Assembly: GCA_017554235.1 (NCBI GenBank)
Contig: JAFZIV010000053.1
Coordinates: 1-64,000, forward strand
From: Selenomonadaceae bacterium
Lineage (GTDB): Bacteria; Bacillota; Negativicutes; Selenomonadales; Selenomonadaceae
DNA: 64,000 nucleotides
Direction of reading: 5' to 3'
Below the pieces are notes generated by a model, which searched no databases, was not told where the DNA came from, and saw nothing but the letters and a program-made list of their open reading frames with translations. Of this stretch, positions 36,688 through 47,131 are shown piece by piece. Within the stretch, counting starts at the first letter, position 1; every line of letters begins with the position of its first letter. The translations under genes and the position numbers were made by a program.

Positions 36688-39672
36688 TTACGCATTAGCT
36701 TGCGCTCTAATTTCTGCGTTACGTTTTTCAAGGAAGGCTACGAAATCATTAACCGGCATAGGTTTAGCATTCAAATAACCTTGTCCGTAATAACAGCCGA
36801 GCTCCAGCAGAAGGTCTTCTTCCTCTTTCGTCTCAATTCCTTCACACAAAACTTTCATCTTCAAAGAATTTCCAAGATTGATAACGTTGCGCAAAATCTC
36901 ACGAAGACGCGGCGAAGTATCAGCACCGGTCAACAGCGACCTGTCAATTTTCATTACGTCCATAGGCAATGAACCTATCATCATAAATGACGAATAGCCC
37001 GAACCGAAATCGTCAACTGAAACACTGAATCCCAATTCATGCAACGCGTTGATAATATGTTCGGCGTTGTCATGCCCCGACTTTTTATCGAAGTCTCCAA
37101 ACATTGTTTCGGTAACTTCCAATTCAACTAAACCGGCAGGCAATTCGTAAGTATCCACAATCATTTTAATTTTTTCAAGGTAACCTTCCTCCGTCATATG
37201 AAGGCGCGATTGATTGACGGAAATTGGGACAACTTCCAAGCCTGCGTCAAGACGTTCACGTTGTAACTTACAAGTTTGCTCCAAAAGATAGTAGTCAATT
37301 TGCAAAACAAAACCATTGCGTTCGAAGAGTGGAATAAATTTGCCCGGCGGCATAAATCCCATTTCAGGACTAATCCAGCGTACAAGAGCTTCCGCGCCGA
37401 TAATTTCACGAGTTTTGATATTGTACTTAGGTTGATACCAAGCTTTAAATTCGCCGTCAATCAGAGCCTGTTCCATACGCCCTTCAATGTCTTGATTCGT
37501 CTTTAAAGTTTCCTGCAAATGTTCATCAAAAACTTGAACGTCGTCCGTAACATTTTGATGACAAGCAATTACCGCCATGTCAACCGCTTGCTGTACATAA
37601 AGGTCGGGAGTATACGGCGTAACACCTGCGCGGGTGTGCAAAACAATCTTAGCACCTTCCGCAAAAGTTTCCATGTAACTGTTATTCGCAATAATCGATT
37701 TAGCCCAAGTAATAATTTCTTCTAAAGTTTCCGCTTTACAGAAGCAAATCAAGTGGTCAACGTCGATACCTGCACCTATCAAAAGTACGTGATCTTCTTT
37801 AGAAATTTCTTCCGCCATAGACTTAAATTTCTTGTCAATCAAGCGATGTCCCTGCGTCTTAGTTGCCGACGCACTTGACGCTATAGAAAAGACTACAAAG
37901 AAAGTTTTCATATTCGGTTCCGTTTCGCGCAGTTTGTCCATAGCGGGGGGAACTTCCTTTTCAATCCAAGTAACATTTTTTAAATCATAACGTAAATCTG
38001 TGTACGCTACATGCTCGACAAGTTCAAAGTGACGTTGACGCATACGACCTCGATAAATGAAAAAGCCGCCGATTGCCGCCGCAATAAGTGCCAATACCGT
38101 AAGGCTGCGTAACGGATGATGATAAACCGCCGACTTCAGAGAAAATTGCGTCGTTATCTGTTGATTTCTATTAACTAAATCACTTATCCAAGTTGGGTCA
38201 ATGTGTCCAATTTCTTTATTCAAAATAAGCCAAAGGTGCGGATCAGAATGTGAGTAAACACCTAAACTGCGCAGTTCTGAATAAGCAGACGCCGTTTTAG
38301 GTTCCAACATATAAGTTTCCGTCGCCTCAATCATAGGATGTGCCGTGTTACGACGCAAGTAAACAACATCAGCTTTTCCAGAATTTACCGCCTTTAATGC
38401 ATCTTCAATATTATCCAAAGGCATACACTGTTCTTCAGGGTAATGCAGTTTAATGAAATGTTCGGCATGATATAAATTTTTGTCAAAAGCAACTTTCATG
38501 GGAATATCGGGATTAATTTCATAGTTGCGCCGAGTTACGGGGACATATTCTACATTGAGATAAGGTTTGGTAGGGCTGATATTGAACTGTTCAGCCCAGC
38601 TGTAATCGCAAACGGAATCAGCGACAAAATCTAATTCGCCGCGTGTAATCATATCCTTAATGTCTTGAAGATTTTTTCCTTCGACAATTTCAATTTCAAT
38701 ATTTAAGTCGTCGGACATTTTCTTTATAAGTTCCGGCAAAACGCCTACTAAATTCCAGTCTTCGTCATAATAAGCGTAGGGTTGATGAGCTAAAAAAATT
38801 CCGGCTCTAAGCTTTTTTTTCTGCGCCAAATAATCTTTTTCTTCACGACTAAGCATTAACGGAAAGCCGTTTGATCTCAAGTAAGTTGCGGTCAATCTGT
38901 CACGAATATTCGACTGATACATTAACATTTGATCCATTGCCAAATTTAAACGCTTTAAAAGTTCTTGATTGTCTGAACGAACAAGGAGACGATAACTTTG
39001 TCTGTCGAAAACGTCTACCACATCGTGAGAATCGTGCGGGTCAAGCATTGAGTCAACATATCCGTCAATTTTGCTTTGATGAAAATCGCGTATCATAGTT
39101 TTATAATCGGTATAAGGAACTGTTTCATAAGTAAAGCCGTTAGCGGCGGCAACACTCGGCAAAGAAGGCGTATCGGGCATAATCGGCATTACGCCCAAGC
39201 GCATATTCGGTTTAATAGCGCGTGCGATAAGTTCCATAGGATAGCGTCCGACAACGTGTTCCGTACGTGTAACATTGGAAAGCTTTTTGTAATCGCCCGG
39301 CATGCTCGGAATAACATCAACTTCTCCGCTTTGAAGTTTTGAAGCAAGTACTCCCCAATCGTCAAATTCAACGTATTTAAATTTACAATTCGCGTAATTG
39401 GACAAAAATTCCATGTACTCGTAACCATAACCCGTTTTATGATTCGGAAGGTCTTCATAAATAAAGGCAGTACCTTTAACGTAACCGACTTTCAATGTAT
39501 CAACGTTGTTCTGTAAAATTTTTTCATAATCTGTAGATTGACGTTGCATATCCGCTGTCGACATGGCTGTTTGATTTTCTGACTGTTCAGCGTTACAGTC
39601 TGCGCAGAAAGTTAGAGTCAACATTAACGCGACTGATAAAATTTTCTTTAAAATATTTGCCATTATACGCAC
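36688..39672 (-). CDS. Membrane EAL-domain protein with two periplasmic solute-binding domains
   Basis: A 994-aa protein; a start at residue 4 (MANILKK) is equally possible. A signal sequence is followed by two tandem SBP_bac_3-like domains (about 55-255 and 270-490) outside the membrane and a helix near 525-545. A GGDEF-like domain (about 565-715) has its motif degraded to AGIDVDH. The EAL domain (about 735-985) keeps EALVRW, VNQSRLH, EVTETMF, VDDFGSGYSS, MKIDRS, EGIET and QGYLNAKP. It is therefore likely an active c-di-GMP phosphodiesterase controlled by an amino-acid-like ligand. Its neighbour is the hybrid kinase. Confidence 0.88.
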   Translation of the reverse strand: MRIMANILKKILSVALMLTLTFCADCNAEQSENQTAMSTADMQRQSTDYEKILQNNVDTLKVGYVKGTAFIYEDLPNHKTGYGYEYMEFLSNYANCKFKYVEFDDWGVLASKLQSGEVDVIPSMPGDYKKLSNVTRTEHVVGRYPMELIARAIKPNMRLGVMPIMPDTPSLPSVAAANGFTYETVPYTDYKTMIRDFHQSKIDGYVDSMLDPHDSHDVVDVFDRQSYRLLVRSDNQELLKRLNLAMDQMLMYQSNIRDRLTATYLRSNGFPLMLSREEKDYLAQKKKLRAGIFLAHQPYAYYDEDWNLVGVLPELIKKMSDDLNIEIEIVEGKNLQDIKDMITRGELDFVADSVCDYSWAEQFNISPTKPYLNVEYVPVTRRNYEINPDIPMKVAFDKNLYHAEHFIKLHYPEEQCMPLDNIEDALKAVNSGKADVVYLRRNTAHPMIEATETYMLEPKTASAYSELRSLGVYSHSDPHLWLILNKEIGHIDPTWISDLVNRNQQITTQFSLKSAVYHHPLRSLTVLALIAAAIGGFFIYRGRMRQRHFELVEHVAYTDLRYDLKNVTWIEKEVPPAMDKLRETEPNMKTFFVVFSIASSASATKTQGHRLIDKKFKSMAEEISKEDHVLLIGAGIDVDHLICFCKAETLEEIITWAKSIIANNSYMETFAEGAKIVLHTRAGVTPYTPDLYVQQAVDMAVIACHQNVTDDVQVFDEHLQETLKTNQDIEGRMEQALIDGEFKAWYQPKYNIKTREIIGAEALVRWISPEMGFMPPGKFIPLFERNGFVLQIDYYLLEQTCKLQRERLDAGLEVVPISVNQSRLHMTEEGYLEKIKMIVDTYELPAGLVELEVTETMFGDFDKKSGHDNAEHIINALHELGFSVSVDDFGSGYSSFMMIGSLPMDVMKIDRSLLTGADTSPRLREILRNVINLGNSLKMKVLCEGIETKEEEDLLLELGCYYGQGYLNAKPMPVNDFVAFLEKRNAEIRAQANA

Positions 39673-39933
39673 CTCGATTAAATTTATATCAAAAAAAAAT
39701 GTTCTATGCGTAGTTTACCAAAGTACAGCGTTTTAATCAATTTATTAGCAAAAATTTTTTATTAAAATGTTGAAGTGGTGATTAAGTATCCTTTTTCATT
39801 TTCTTAAACCATCTATTGAAGGTTTAAAATTATGCGCGTCGAAATTTCTTTTAGAGTAATGAGAAAGTGTACGAAAAAAATTATAAGTTGCAATATCCCA
39901 ACGAAATTTGGTAATCTTAAGGAGACGATATTT

Positions 39934-41040
39934 TTGAACAAAAATGAATTGATTATGCTTTTACGGGATGCGGACGTTCGTAAAAAAATTATTGAAGTTG
40001 TACGCTTAGGCGCGAAAATTCCCGCTTCCAATTTTACGGGACAACCTTCACTGAAGGCTGATTTACTTTTTTTGCTCGCTGATGAAGATATTCGTAAAGA
40101 ACTTTTAAACATTTTGCGCAGTCCTGAAAAAATTTCCGCGCCAACGACATCTGCTCCTAAAGTGTCAGTGCAAACTACGACGCAACCAAAAATTTCTGTG
40201 CCTAATGTTCAACCGCCTAAACCCGCCGCGCAACCGCAAAAATCTGTTATGGCTAATGGCGCAGATATGGATATTAAGTCTTTGCGTGAAAAAATTCGTA
40301 ATCGCATAACCCAAAGAGCCGCCGCACCTCCACCGACAGTTGAGGTTAAGCAGGAGGAAATCACCGACACGAATTTTACTTACATTGCAGAAAAAGTTTG
40401 TCCTATTTGCGAAGAGAAAACGCGTATTGTACAGTGCAAGGCTCGTCTTGTGGCTGATACCCGCGACGTAGATTTTTGTATGCACTACAAAGATTTTAAT
40501 CCTTACCTTTACACAATTTGGGTTTGCGAAAAGTGCGGTTATGCGGCTGAAGATAACAGATTTTTGGACAGATATGCGGATCGTGTGCGTAAATCTTTAC
40601 GTGAATTTCTTAGCCAAAATAATTTTCGGACGCCCTTTGTTGAAATTCGTGACGTTGAAACGGCTTTGACTTTTTATGAAACGGCACTTTATTTTAATGA
40701 AGAATTTGAACCATCAGCAGGCAGGCAAGCAGGTCTTTATCAAAAAATGGCTTGGGTTTGTCGAATTGCCGGCGATACGGTTAAGGAAAAAGAATATTTG
40801 TTGAAGTGTGCGGAACTCTACGAAATTTCTATAGACAAGGAACGCTATCCAATCGGCAAGGTCTCAGATAACTTTGCAATGTACACAATCGGCGCAAATT
40901 ATTTTCTGCTGAAGGATTTTGAGAAGGCGGCAAAATATTTGAATATGATTATAGGTAATTCCAACTTACGCTCAACCGCGCCGAAATTGTACGAAAAAGC
41001 TCGTGATATTTGGCAGGATATTAGATCTATGCGTAAATAA
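39934..41040 (+). CDS. DUF2225-family zinc-binding protein (first of tandem pair)
   Basis: About 368 aa from TTG 39934, chosen because AAGGAG precedes it; the open frame extends 34 codons upstream without a site. The N-terminus has two copies of a helical motif (ELIMLLRDADVRKKIIEVVR and DLLFLLADEDIRKELLNILR), then a Pro-rich linker. The DUF2225 core has CPICEEKTR, DFCMHYKDFNPYLYTIWVCEKCGY, two CxxC pairs that can bind zinc, and a TPR-like helical tail. Function unknown. The next gene is a close paralogue. Confidence 0.8.
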   Translation: MNKNELIMLLRDADVRKKIIEVVRLGAKIPASNFTGQPSLKADLLFLLADEDIRKELLNILRSPEKISAPTTSAPKVSVQTTTQPKISVPNVQPPKPAAQPQKSVMANGADMDIKSLREKIRNRITQRAAAPPPTVEVKQEEITDTNFTYIAEKVCPICEEKTRIVQCKARLVADTRDVDFCMHYKDFNPYLYTIWVCEKCGYAAEDNRFLDRYADRVRKSLREFLSQNNFRTPFVEIRDVETALTFYETALYFNEEFEPSAGRQAGLYQKMAWVCRIAGDTVKEKEYLLKCAELYEISIDKERYPIGKVSDNFAMYTIGANYFLLKDFEKAAKYLNMIIGNSNLRSTAPKLYEKARDIWQDIRSMRK

Positions 41041-41059
41041 TTTCATAAGGAGACTTATC

Positions 41060-42214
41060 TTGTTAAAAACTGAATTTCTTACATTTTTGAAGGACGCTGA
41101 TATTTGCAAAGAAATTTTTGAAATTATACGGCACAGCGGAAAACCTACGGGGTCTACTATACCCGAAACTGCGCGGCAATCGCCGTCAAAAGTTGAATTC
41201 CTGAATTTTCTACACGACGCGGATATTTGCAAGGAAATTTTTAATATAATTCTGCGTGGCGGTAAGCCGGACGTTGAAGTTGCTAAACCTAAAGCAATGT
41301 TCGCGGGCGGAACGGCTGATGCTGTTGCGGCATTGCGTCAAAGGGTACGCGATCAACTTACAAATAAAACTTCTACAACTGAACCGGGTTCACAACAACT
41401 TACAAAATTTGACACGCCCGAAAAACGCGTCACCGCCTTAGGTGACAGGCTTGCTTTGTTGAAAGATAAGGAACATTCTTTGAAATTGGAAAATGCCTTT
41501 TCAAAAGAGGAAGCTCCTGTTGCGATTGATGACGGAAGTTATACTTTTGTCGTTGATAGAAATTGTCCCGTCTGCGGAATGAAAACGCGAATTGTTATGA
41601 ATAAAGTTCGTCTTGTTGCTGAAACGATTGACTTTGATTTTTGTGTACATTACAAAAATTTTAACCCTTATTTGTATACAATTTGGGTCTGTGAACATTG
41701 CGGTTATTCGGCTGATGATGTAAAATTTCAAGAACGACTTCCCGAACGTACTCGTAAGTCGATTAAAGAATTTTTAGATGAAAATAATTTTAAGACGCCC
41801 TTTGTTGAAACGCGCACTAAAGAGGAAGCTCTGACTTTATATGAAATGGCTATTTATTTCAACAAAATTTTTGAAAAGTCATTGGGAAGGCAGGCTTTAC
41901 TTTATCAAAAAATGGCGTGGCTTTGTCGCATTGAACACGAGGAGGAAAAGGAACGCGAATATTTATTGAAGACTGCGGAACTTTTTGAGCAGTCCGTAAA
42001 CAGTGAACGTTATCCGATAGGAAAAGTTGGCGACGATTTAGCAACCTTTACAATTGGAGTAAATTATTATTTGCTTGGAGATTTTGAAAAGGCGACGAGA
42101 TTTTTAGGCAGTATTATAAATTCAAATCAAATGCGGATTTCTTCACCGAAATTGTATGAAAGGACGCGCGACATTTGGCAGGATTTACGGCAAATGAAAT
42201 CTGCGCGGAGATAG
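41060..42214 (+). CDS. DUF2225-family zinc-binding protein (second of tandem pair)
   Basis: About 384 aa from TTG 41060 after AAGGAG. Same layout as its neighbour: two N-terminal helical motifs (EFLTFLKDADICKEIFEIIR and EFLNFLHDADICKEIFNII), a linker, CPVCGMKTR, DFCVHYKNFNPYLYTIWVCEHCGY and helical repeats ending IWQDLRQMKS. The two paralogues are 19 bases apart. The N-terminal motifs within this gene are more alike than those within the first, which suggests recent internal duplication. Confidence 0.8.
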   Translation: MLKTEFLTFLKDADICKEIFEIIRHSGKPTGSTIPETARQSPSKVEFLNFLHDADICKEIFNIILRGGKPDVEVAKPKAMFAGGTADAVAALRQRVRDQLTNKTSTTEPGSQQLTKFDTPEKRVTALGDRLALLKDKEHSLKLENAFSKEEAPVAIDDGSYTFVVDRNCPVCGMKTRIVMNKVRLVAETIDFDFCVHYKNFNPYLYTIWVCEHCGYSADDVKFQERLPERTRKSIKEFLDENNFKTPFVETRTKEEALTLYEMAIYFNKIFEKSLGRQALLYQKMAWLCRIEHEEEKEREYLLKTAELFEQSVNSERYPIGKVGDDLATFTIGVNYYLLGDFEKATRFLGSIINSNQMRISSPKLYERTRDIWQDLRQMKSARR

Positions 42215-42229
42215 TTGGAGGAAAATTTT

Positions 42230-43576
42230 TTGTTAGAAAATGAAGATAAGAGTAAATTAAAACGCGGTCTGAAAAATCGTCACTTACAAATGATAGCGTT
42301 GGGAACGGCGGTCGGCACTGGTTTATTTTACGGGTCGACTGCCACAATAGCTTTAGCCGGTCCGTCCGTTGCATTAAGTTATTTAATCGGCGGCGTGATT
42401 ATTTTTTTTATCGTCCGAATGTTGGGCGAAATGTCCGTCGAAGAACCTGTAAGCGGCTCATTCAGTTATTACGCAAGTAAATATTGGGGCGACTTTCCGG
42501 GATTTTTGGCGGGCTGGAATTATTGGTTTGTTTACGTCACAATGAGTATGGCTGAACTTACTGCTGTTGGAATTTACTTGGGTTACTGGTTTCCGGACTT
42601 GCCGCAATGGGTCGGCGCGTTTATCTGTCTTGTCATTATTACCGCGATAAATCTTGTGACGGTCAGCGCATATGGCGAAATTGAATTTTGGATGGCTCTC
42701 ATAAAAATTTCCGCAATAGTTTTCATGATAATTTTCGGCGCGTACTTAATTTTTACTGACGTTAGACCTTTCCCTGAAAATTTTTCAAATCTTTGGATAC
42801 ACGGCGGATTTTTTCCAAACGGCTTATGGGGAATGGCACTGGCAACCGTTTCAGTGCTGTTTAGTTTTGGCGGCATTGAATTAATAGGAATCACGGCTGG
42901 AGAGGCTGAAAATCCTGATAAAACAATTCCACGTGCCATTAATCAAGTTATCTATAGAATTTTAATTTTTTACGTCGGCGCAATTCTCGTACTCGTAACT
43001 TTATGGTCTTGGAAAGAAGTTGGCGTTGAGGCAAGTCCCTTCGTGCAGATTTTTGAAAATCTCGGCATAACTTCTGCCGCAAATATTTTAAACTTCGTTG
43101 TATTGACTGCGGCAATTTCTGTTTACAATTCCGCAATTTACAGCGAATCAAGAATGCTTTTCGGTATGGCGGAAACTTCCAACGCTCCAAAAATGTTTGC
43201 AAAACTTTCAAGCCGCAAAGTTCCAATGAACGGAATTTTTATTTCATCAGGCGTAACATTGCTTGCCGTTATAATGAATTATCTTTTTCCGGGACAAATT
43301 TTTAATTACTTAATGGCAATCGTCATCGGCGCGATAGTTGTAACTTGGACGTTGATAATTATCACGCATATAAAATTTCGTAAACACTGCGCGGCGGTTG
43401 GACATAAAACAAAATTTCCGTCGATACTTTATCCTTTCACAAATTATTTATCGCTGATATTTTTGGCAATCGTCGTGGGATTAATGCTGACAATGGACGA
43501 AATGCGCTTGGCAGTAGTTCTTATGCCAATTTGGATAGCTGTAATTTGGTTTTTCTACAAATATAAACATCGCTAA
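42230..43576 (+). CDS. Amino acid permease, APC superfamily (AAT family)
   Basis: About 448 aa from TTG 42230, seven bases after GGAGG; the longer frame from TTG 42215 includes that site. Twelve membrane helices are predicted from hydrophobicity. The AAT signature HLQMIALGTAVGTGLFYGS begins near residue 20 and GITAGEAENPDKTIPRAI lies near 225. Imports an amino acid with protons; the specific substrate cannot be read from sequence. Confidence 0.87.
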   Translation: MLENEDKSKLKRGLKNRHLQMIALGTAVGTGLFYGSTATIALAGPSVALSYLIGGVIIFFIVRMLGEMSVEEPVSGSFSYYASKYWGDFPGFLAGWNYWFVYVTMSMAELTAVGIYLGYWFPDLPQWVGAFICLVIITAINLVTVSAYGEIEFWMALIKISAIVFMIIFGAYLIFTDVRPFPENFSNLWIHGGFFPNGLWGMALATVSVLFSFGGIELIGITAGEAENPDKTIPRAINQVIYRILIFYVGAILVLVTLWSWKEVGVEASPFVQIFENLGITSAANILNFVVLTAAISVYNSAIYSESRMLFGMAETSNAPKMFAKLSSRKVPMNGIFISSGVTLLAVIMNYLFPGQIFNYLMAIVIGAIVVTWTLIIITHIKFRKHCAAVGHKTKFPSILYPFTNYLSLIFLAIVVGLMLTMDEMRLAVVLMPIWIAVIWFFYKYKHR

Positions 43577-43597
43577 AAATTTTTGGAGGAAATTTTT

Positions 43598-46500
43598 ATG
43601 GCTGTTGAAATTTTTATAGGCAGAGCAGGTACAGGAAAAACTTTTGCTTTGCTTGAACGTATGAAAAAAATTTTAAAAGAATCACCGCTAAGTACTGAAA
43701 TAATTTTTTTGTTGCCCGCGTATCAAACTTACCGCGCAGAGTTGGAGCTTGCAGAAATTACCGGCGGCGCAGTTAATACTAAAATGTGTAGCTTTCAACG
43801 TTTCGCGCGTCAAATTTTATCTGAAGTCGGCGGAGCTACCGTCCCGCGTATTTCTGAAATTGGCAGGCGAATTATTTTACGCAAAATTTTAAAGAAAAAT
43901 TCTAAAAATCTTCGCTATTATCAAAAGGCGGCGGATCAACGCGGTTTTACTGAAATTCTTGCGCAGGAACTTAAAGAATTGTGCACTTACTCAATCGACG
44001 CCGATAAACTTAAAATTTTGCTTGACAATTCAAATTTTGATGATGAACTGAAAAATAAACTTCACGACATTGCTTTAATCTCTGAAAAATTCCGCGCAGA
44101 AATCGAAGAGCGTCAAAATGATGAAAGCGATTTACTTGAAAAGGCGGCGGAACTTATCAAAGATTCTGCGTCAATCAAGCGTGCCGAAATTTTTATAGAC
44201 GGCTTTATTTTTTTTGACCCACAACAAAGAAAAATTTTGCAGGAAATTTTCCGTTACGCTAAAAACGTTCATATCGCATTGCCTATGGACATTAATTTAA
44301 ACAGTCGCGAAAATGTTATGGAGATTGGACTTTTTCATAGAAGTTTTGAAACTTTTAAAATTCTTCGCGATATATCACAAAAACTTAAACTAGACTTTAA
44401 CATTGAGCGTTTCGACATTCCGCGCAGATTTGAAAGCGACGAGTTGAAATTTATCGAAAGAAATTTTTTTGCGCACTCTTACAAAAAATTTGACGGTGAC
44501 TGCAAAAATTTTAAAATCGTCGAGGCCGTTAATAAGCGCGTCGAAGTTGAAGCCGTTGCACGAGATATTTTGAAAATTCATCGTGAAAAAAATTTTAGAT
44601 TCCGCGATGTTGGAATAATTTTTCGCGACGACAGCTACAACGATTTAATTAAGCCGATTTTTGAAATACATAAAATTCCTTACTTCATCGACAGAAAACG
44701 CGCGGCGGCGAATCATCCTTTAGCTGAATTAATTCGGTCTTCATTGGAAATTTTAAAAAATTGGAAGTCTGAACCGATTTTTCGTTGCCTGCGAACAGGT
44801 TTTTTTGATATTGAACAAGAAGATGTCGATATTTTAGAAAATTATGTTTTGGAATTTGGATTGTACGGTAAAAAAATTTGGACTCGTGAGGAAAATTGGA
44901 ATTGGTATCGTCATGATTTTCAAAAAAATATCTCTGAAAATGAAATTGAACGTGTAAAAAAAGTTGATGAAATTCGACGCCGCGCAGTTGAACAGCTTAT
45001 AAATTTTTCAAAAAATATTAAATCTCAAAGTGCTAAGCTGCATGCTACAAATTTATTTGAGTTCATTGAAAATTTGCAAGTTCACGATAAACTTTTAGAT
45101 ATGTCGGAAATTGAGGAAAATCGCGGAAATCTTGCGTTGTCGAAGGAGCATTTAAAAATTTGGGACGATATAATAGATTTACTCGAACAAATTGCAAATT
45201 CTGATGAAGATTTAATTTCTTTGAAAGAATTTGATTATATTGTTAATGAAGGGCTTGACGCGCTGGAAATGTCGCTGATTCCTCCAAGTCTTGACGCGGT
45301 AACCGTTTCGCAATTTGACCAAAATTCTTTGCAAAATTCTAAAGCAATTTATATTTTGGGATTCAGTGATGAAAAGTTCCCGCGCAGTTCACGCGAAAAG
45401 CTTTTACTTTCTGACGCTGACAGATTGCACCTTAACGACGCAGGATTAGAAATTTCAAAAGGCGGCAGTGAAAATTTATTGGCGGAAAAGTTTTTAATTT
45501 ATCGCGGCTTGACTGAAGCGCGAAATTATTTACAAATTTCATATCCTTTGGCAAATGCTGAAGGTGATGCAATGCGCCCGTCAAATTTTATGGACAGGTT
45601 GAAAAATTTCTTTCCAAAACTTAAACCTGAATTTGTAAAGCTTGACGTTTTAGAAAATCTCGGTACGCAAGGAAATTATTCAATCGTCGAAAAAAATCAA
45701 AATTTAAATGAACAAACTGCGCGGGAACTTTACGCGACAGAAAATTTTATGCGCGGGTCTGTAACTCGTTTTGAAAAATTTAATAAATGTCCATTTCAAT
45801 ATTTTGTGAATTACGGTTTAAATTTGGAGGAAAGGAGAGAATTTAAATTAAAGCCGCCTGATGTTGGAAATATTTTGCATGAAATTTTGCGGCAGTACGG
45901 AGAAATTTTGAAAGAAAAAAATTTATTTTGGGCGGACGTAGGAAATTCTGAAATTGAAAATCTTGTCACGAAAATTTTGGACGAAATCACGCCGAAATTA
46001 AATAATAAAATTTTGCTTAGTACGAAAACTTTAGAGAATCAACGCGAAAGAATTAAAAAAGTTGCAATCGCTTCAATTCAACGCTTGACGGAACTTGACC
46101 GGCGCAGTCAATTTCACCCTGAAATTTTTGAGATAACATTTTCCGCGTTGTCTAAAACTCATTTGGTTTACGACATTGGCGGCGTAAATATGGAACTCGT
46201 CGGAACGATTGACAGGATAGATTTTAGCGAGGACGGAAATTATTTTTTGATAATCGACTACAAAACAGGGAAAGCTTACGTAAATTTGTGGGAAATTTAT
46301 TTGGGCGTCAACCTGCAACTTTTAACTTATTTAATGGTTACAAATAATTTAAAAAATGTCGGTGAACGTATGCCTGCCGCGATGTTGTATTATTTTTTGA
46401 AATATCCTGCGAAAAATGGAAAATCTTTTGAAGAGGCAAAAAATCAAGTCGATAAATCTTTGAAGATGTCTGGTTACACTTTGGACGAAGAAGAAATTGC

Positions 46501-46825
46501 CCGCGAAATTGATTCGACTCTTGAAAGTTTACCGATTAAATTTAACAAGGACGGCACGATTCACGGAACCTGCGCGGGAAATGTCAAAAGCCAAATTGAT
46601 TTTAAAGCGATGATGAAATTTGTTGAAGATAAGTTGAAAGAGACGGGTAAAAAAATTTTAGGCGGAAATATTTCTGTCGAGCCTTTTAAAACAAAAAATA
46701 ATGACGCTTGTAAATATTGCGTGTACGGTGAAATTTGCCGTCTTGATAAAAAATTAAATTTTGAGCGTAAACAAACCATTGACGATAACGAAATTTTAGA
46801 ACGTATGAGAAATTCCTTGACGTAG
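43598..46825 (+). CDS. addB: AddB-type helicase-nuclease subunit
   Basis: About 1075 aa from ATG 43598 (GGAGGAAATTTTT before it). Walker A GRAGTGKTFALLERM is at residues 8-22. The middle is a degenerate UvrD-like helicase. The C-terminal nuclease (about 720-1060) has CPFQYFVNYGLNLEE, IDRIDFSEDG, IIDYKTGKAY and the Cys pattern CKYCVYGEIC for a 4Fe-4S cluster. With AddA it resects double-strand breaks and recognises Chi. addA, normally next, is not in the window; a RelB-YafQ pair follows. Confidence 0.9.
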   Translation: MAVEIFIGRAGTGKTFALLERMKKILKESPLSTEIIFLLPAYQTYRAELELAEITGGAVNTKMCSFQRFARQILSEVGGATVPRISEIGRRIILRKILKKNSKNLRYYQKAADQRGFTEILAQELKELCTYSIDADKLKILLDNSNFDDELKNKLHDIALISEKFRAEIEERQNDESDLLEKAAELIKDSASIKRAEIFIDGFIFFDPQQRKILQEIFRYAKNVHIALPMDINLNSRENVMEIGLFHRSFETFKILRDISQKLKLDFNIERFDIPRRFESDELKFIERNFFAHSYKKFDGDCKNFKIVEAVNKRVEVEAVARDILKIHREKNFRFRDVGIIFRDDSYNDLIKPIFEIHKIPYFIDRKRAAANHPLAELIRSSLEILKNWKSEPIFRCLRTGFFDIEQEDVDILENYVLEFGLYGKKIWTREENWNWYRHDFQKNISENEIERVKKVDEIRRRAVEQLINFSKNIKSQSAKLHATNLFEFIENLQVHDKLLDMSEIEENRGNLALSKEHLKIWDDIIDLLEQIANSDEDLISLKEFDYIVNEGLDALEMSLIPPSLDAVTVSQFDQNSLQNSKAIYILGFSDEKFPRSSREKLLLSDADRLHLNDAGLEISKGGSENLLAEKFLIYRGLTEARNYLQISYPLANAEGDAMRPSNFMDRLKNFFPKLKPEFVKLDVLENLGTQGNYSIVEKNQNLNEQTARELYATENFMRGSVTRFEKFNKCPFQYFVNYGLNLEERREFKLKPPDVGNILHEILRQYGEILKEKNLFWADVGNSEIENLVTKILDEITPKLNNKILLSTKTLENQRERIKKVAIASIQRLTELDRRSQFHPEIFEITFSALSKTHLVYDIGGVNMELVGTIDRIDFSEDGNYFLIIDYKTGKAYVNLWEIYLGVNLQLLTYLMVTNNLKNVGERMPAAMLYYFLKYPAKNGKSFEEAKNQVDKSLKMSGYTLDEEEIAREIDSTLESLPIKFNKDGTIHGTCAGNVKSQIDFKAMMKFVEDKLKETGKKILGGNISVEPFKTKNNDACKYCVYGEICRLDKKLNFERKQTIDDNEILERMRNSLT

Positions 46826-46864
46826 GAAAATCTCTTAAATAAAATACTTTTTGAGGTGATTTAA

Positions 46865-47131
46865 GTGGCTGTTTTAAACGTAACTGTTGACGATGATATT
46901 AAAAATCAAGCCGAAGATATTTTGAATGAACTTGGATTATCAATTTCTTCAGCTATGGATATTTTTTTACGCGCTGTGGTTACTGAAAAAAATTTACCAC
47001 AAAATTTAAATTTTTATATTCCCAATGAAATTACTGCTACTGCCATTGAAGAAGGTCGAAAGCTTGCTTCCGATAAAAATATTAAAGGATATAAAAGTAT
47101 TTCTGCATTGAGAGCGGCTCTTGAAAAATGA
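46865..47131 (+). CDS. RelB/DinJ-family antitoxin
   Basis: An 88-aa protein starting at GTG 46865. The ribbon-helix-helix N-terminus VLNVTVDDDIKNQAEDILNELGLSISSAMDIFLR matches RelB/DinJ. It overlaps the toxin gene by 4 bases (ATGA). It should neutralise the toxin and repress the operon. Confidence 0.88.
   Translation: MAVLNVTVDDDIKNQAEDILNELGLSISSAMDIFLRAVVTEKNLPQNLNFYIPNEITATAIEEGRKLASDKNIKGYKSISALRAALEK

Noticed and set aside
36688..36720. Overlap or fusion of the EAL protein and hybrid kinase
   Set aside because: They are separate genes with a 63-base gap containing a heptad array and a ribosome site for the kinase.
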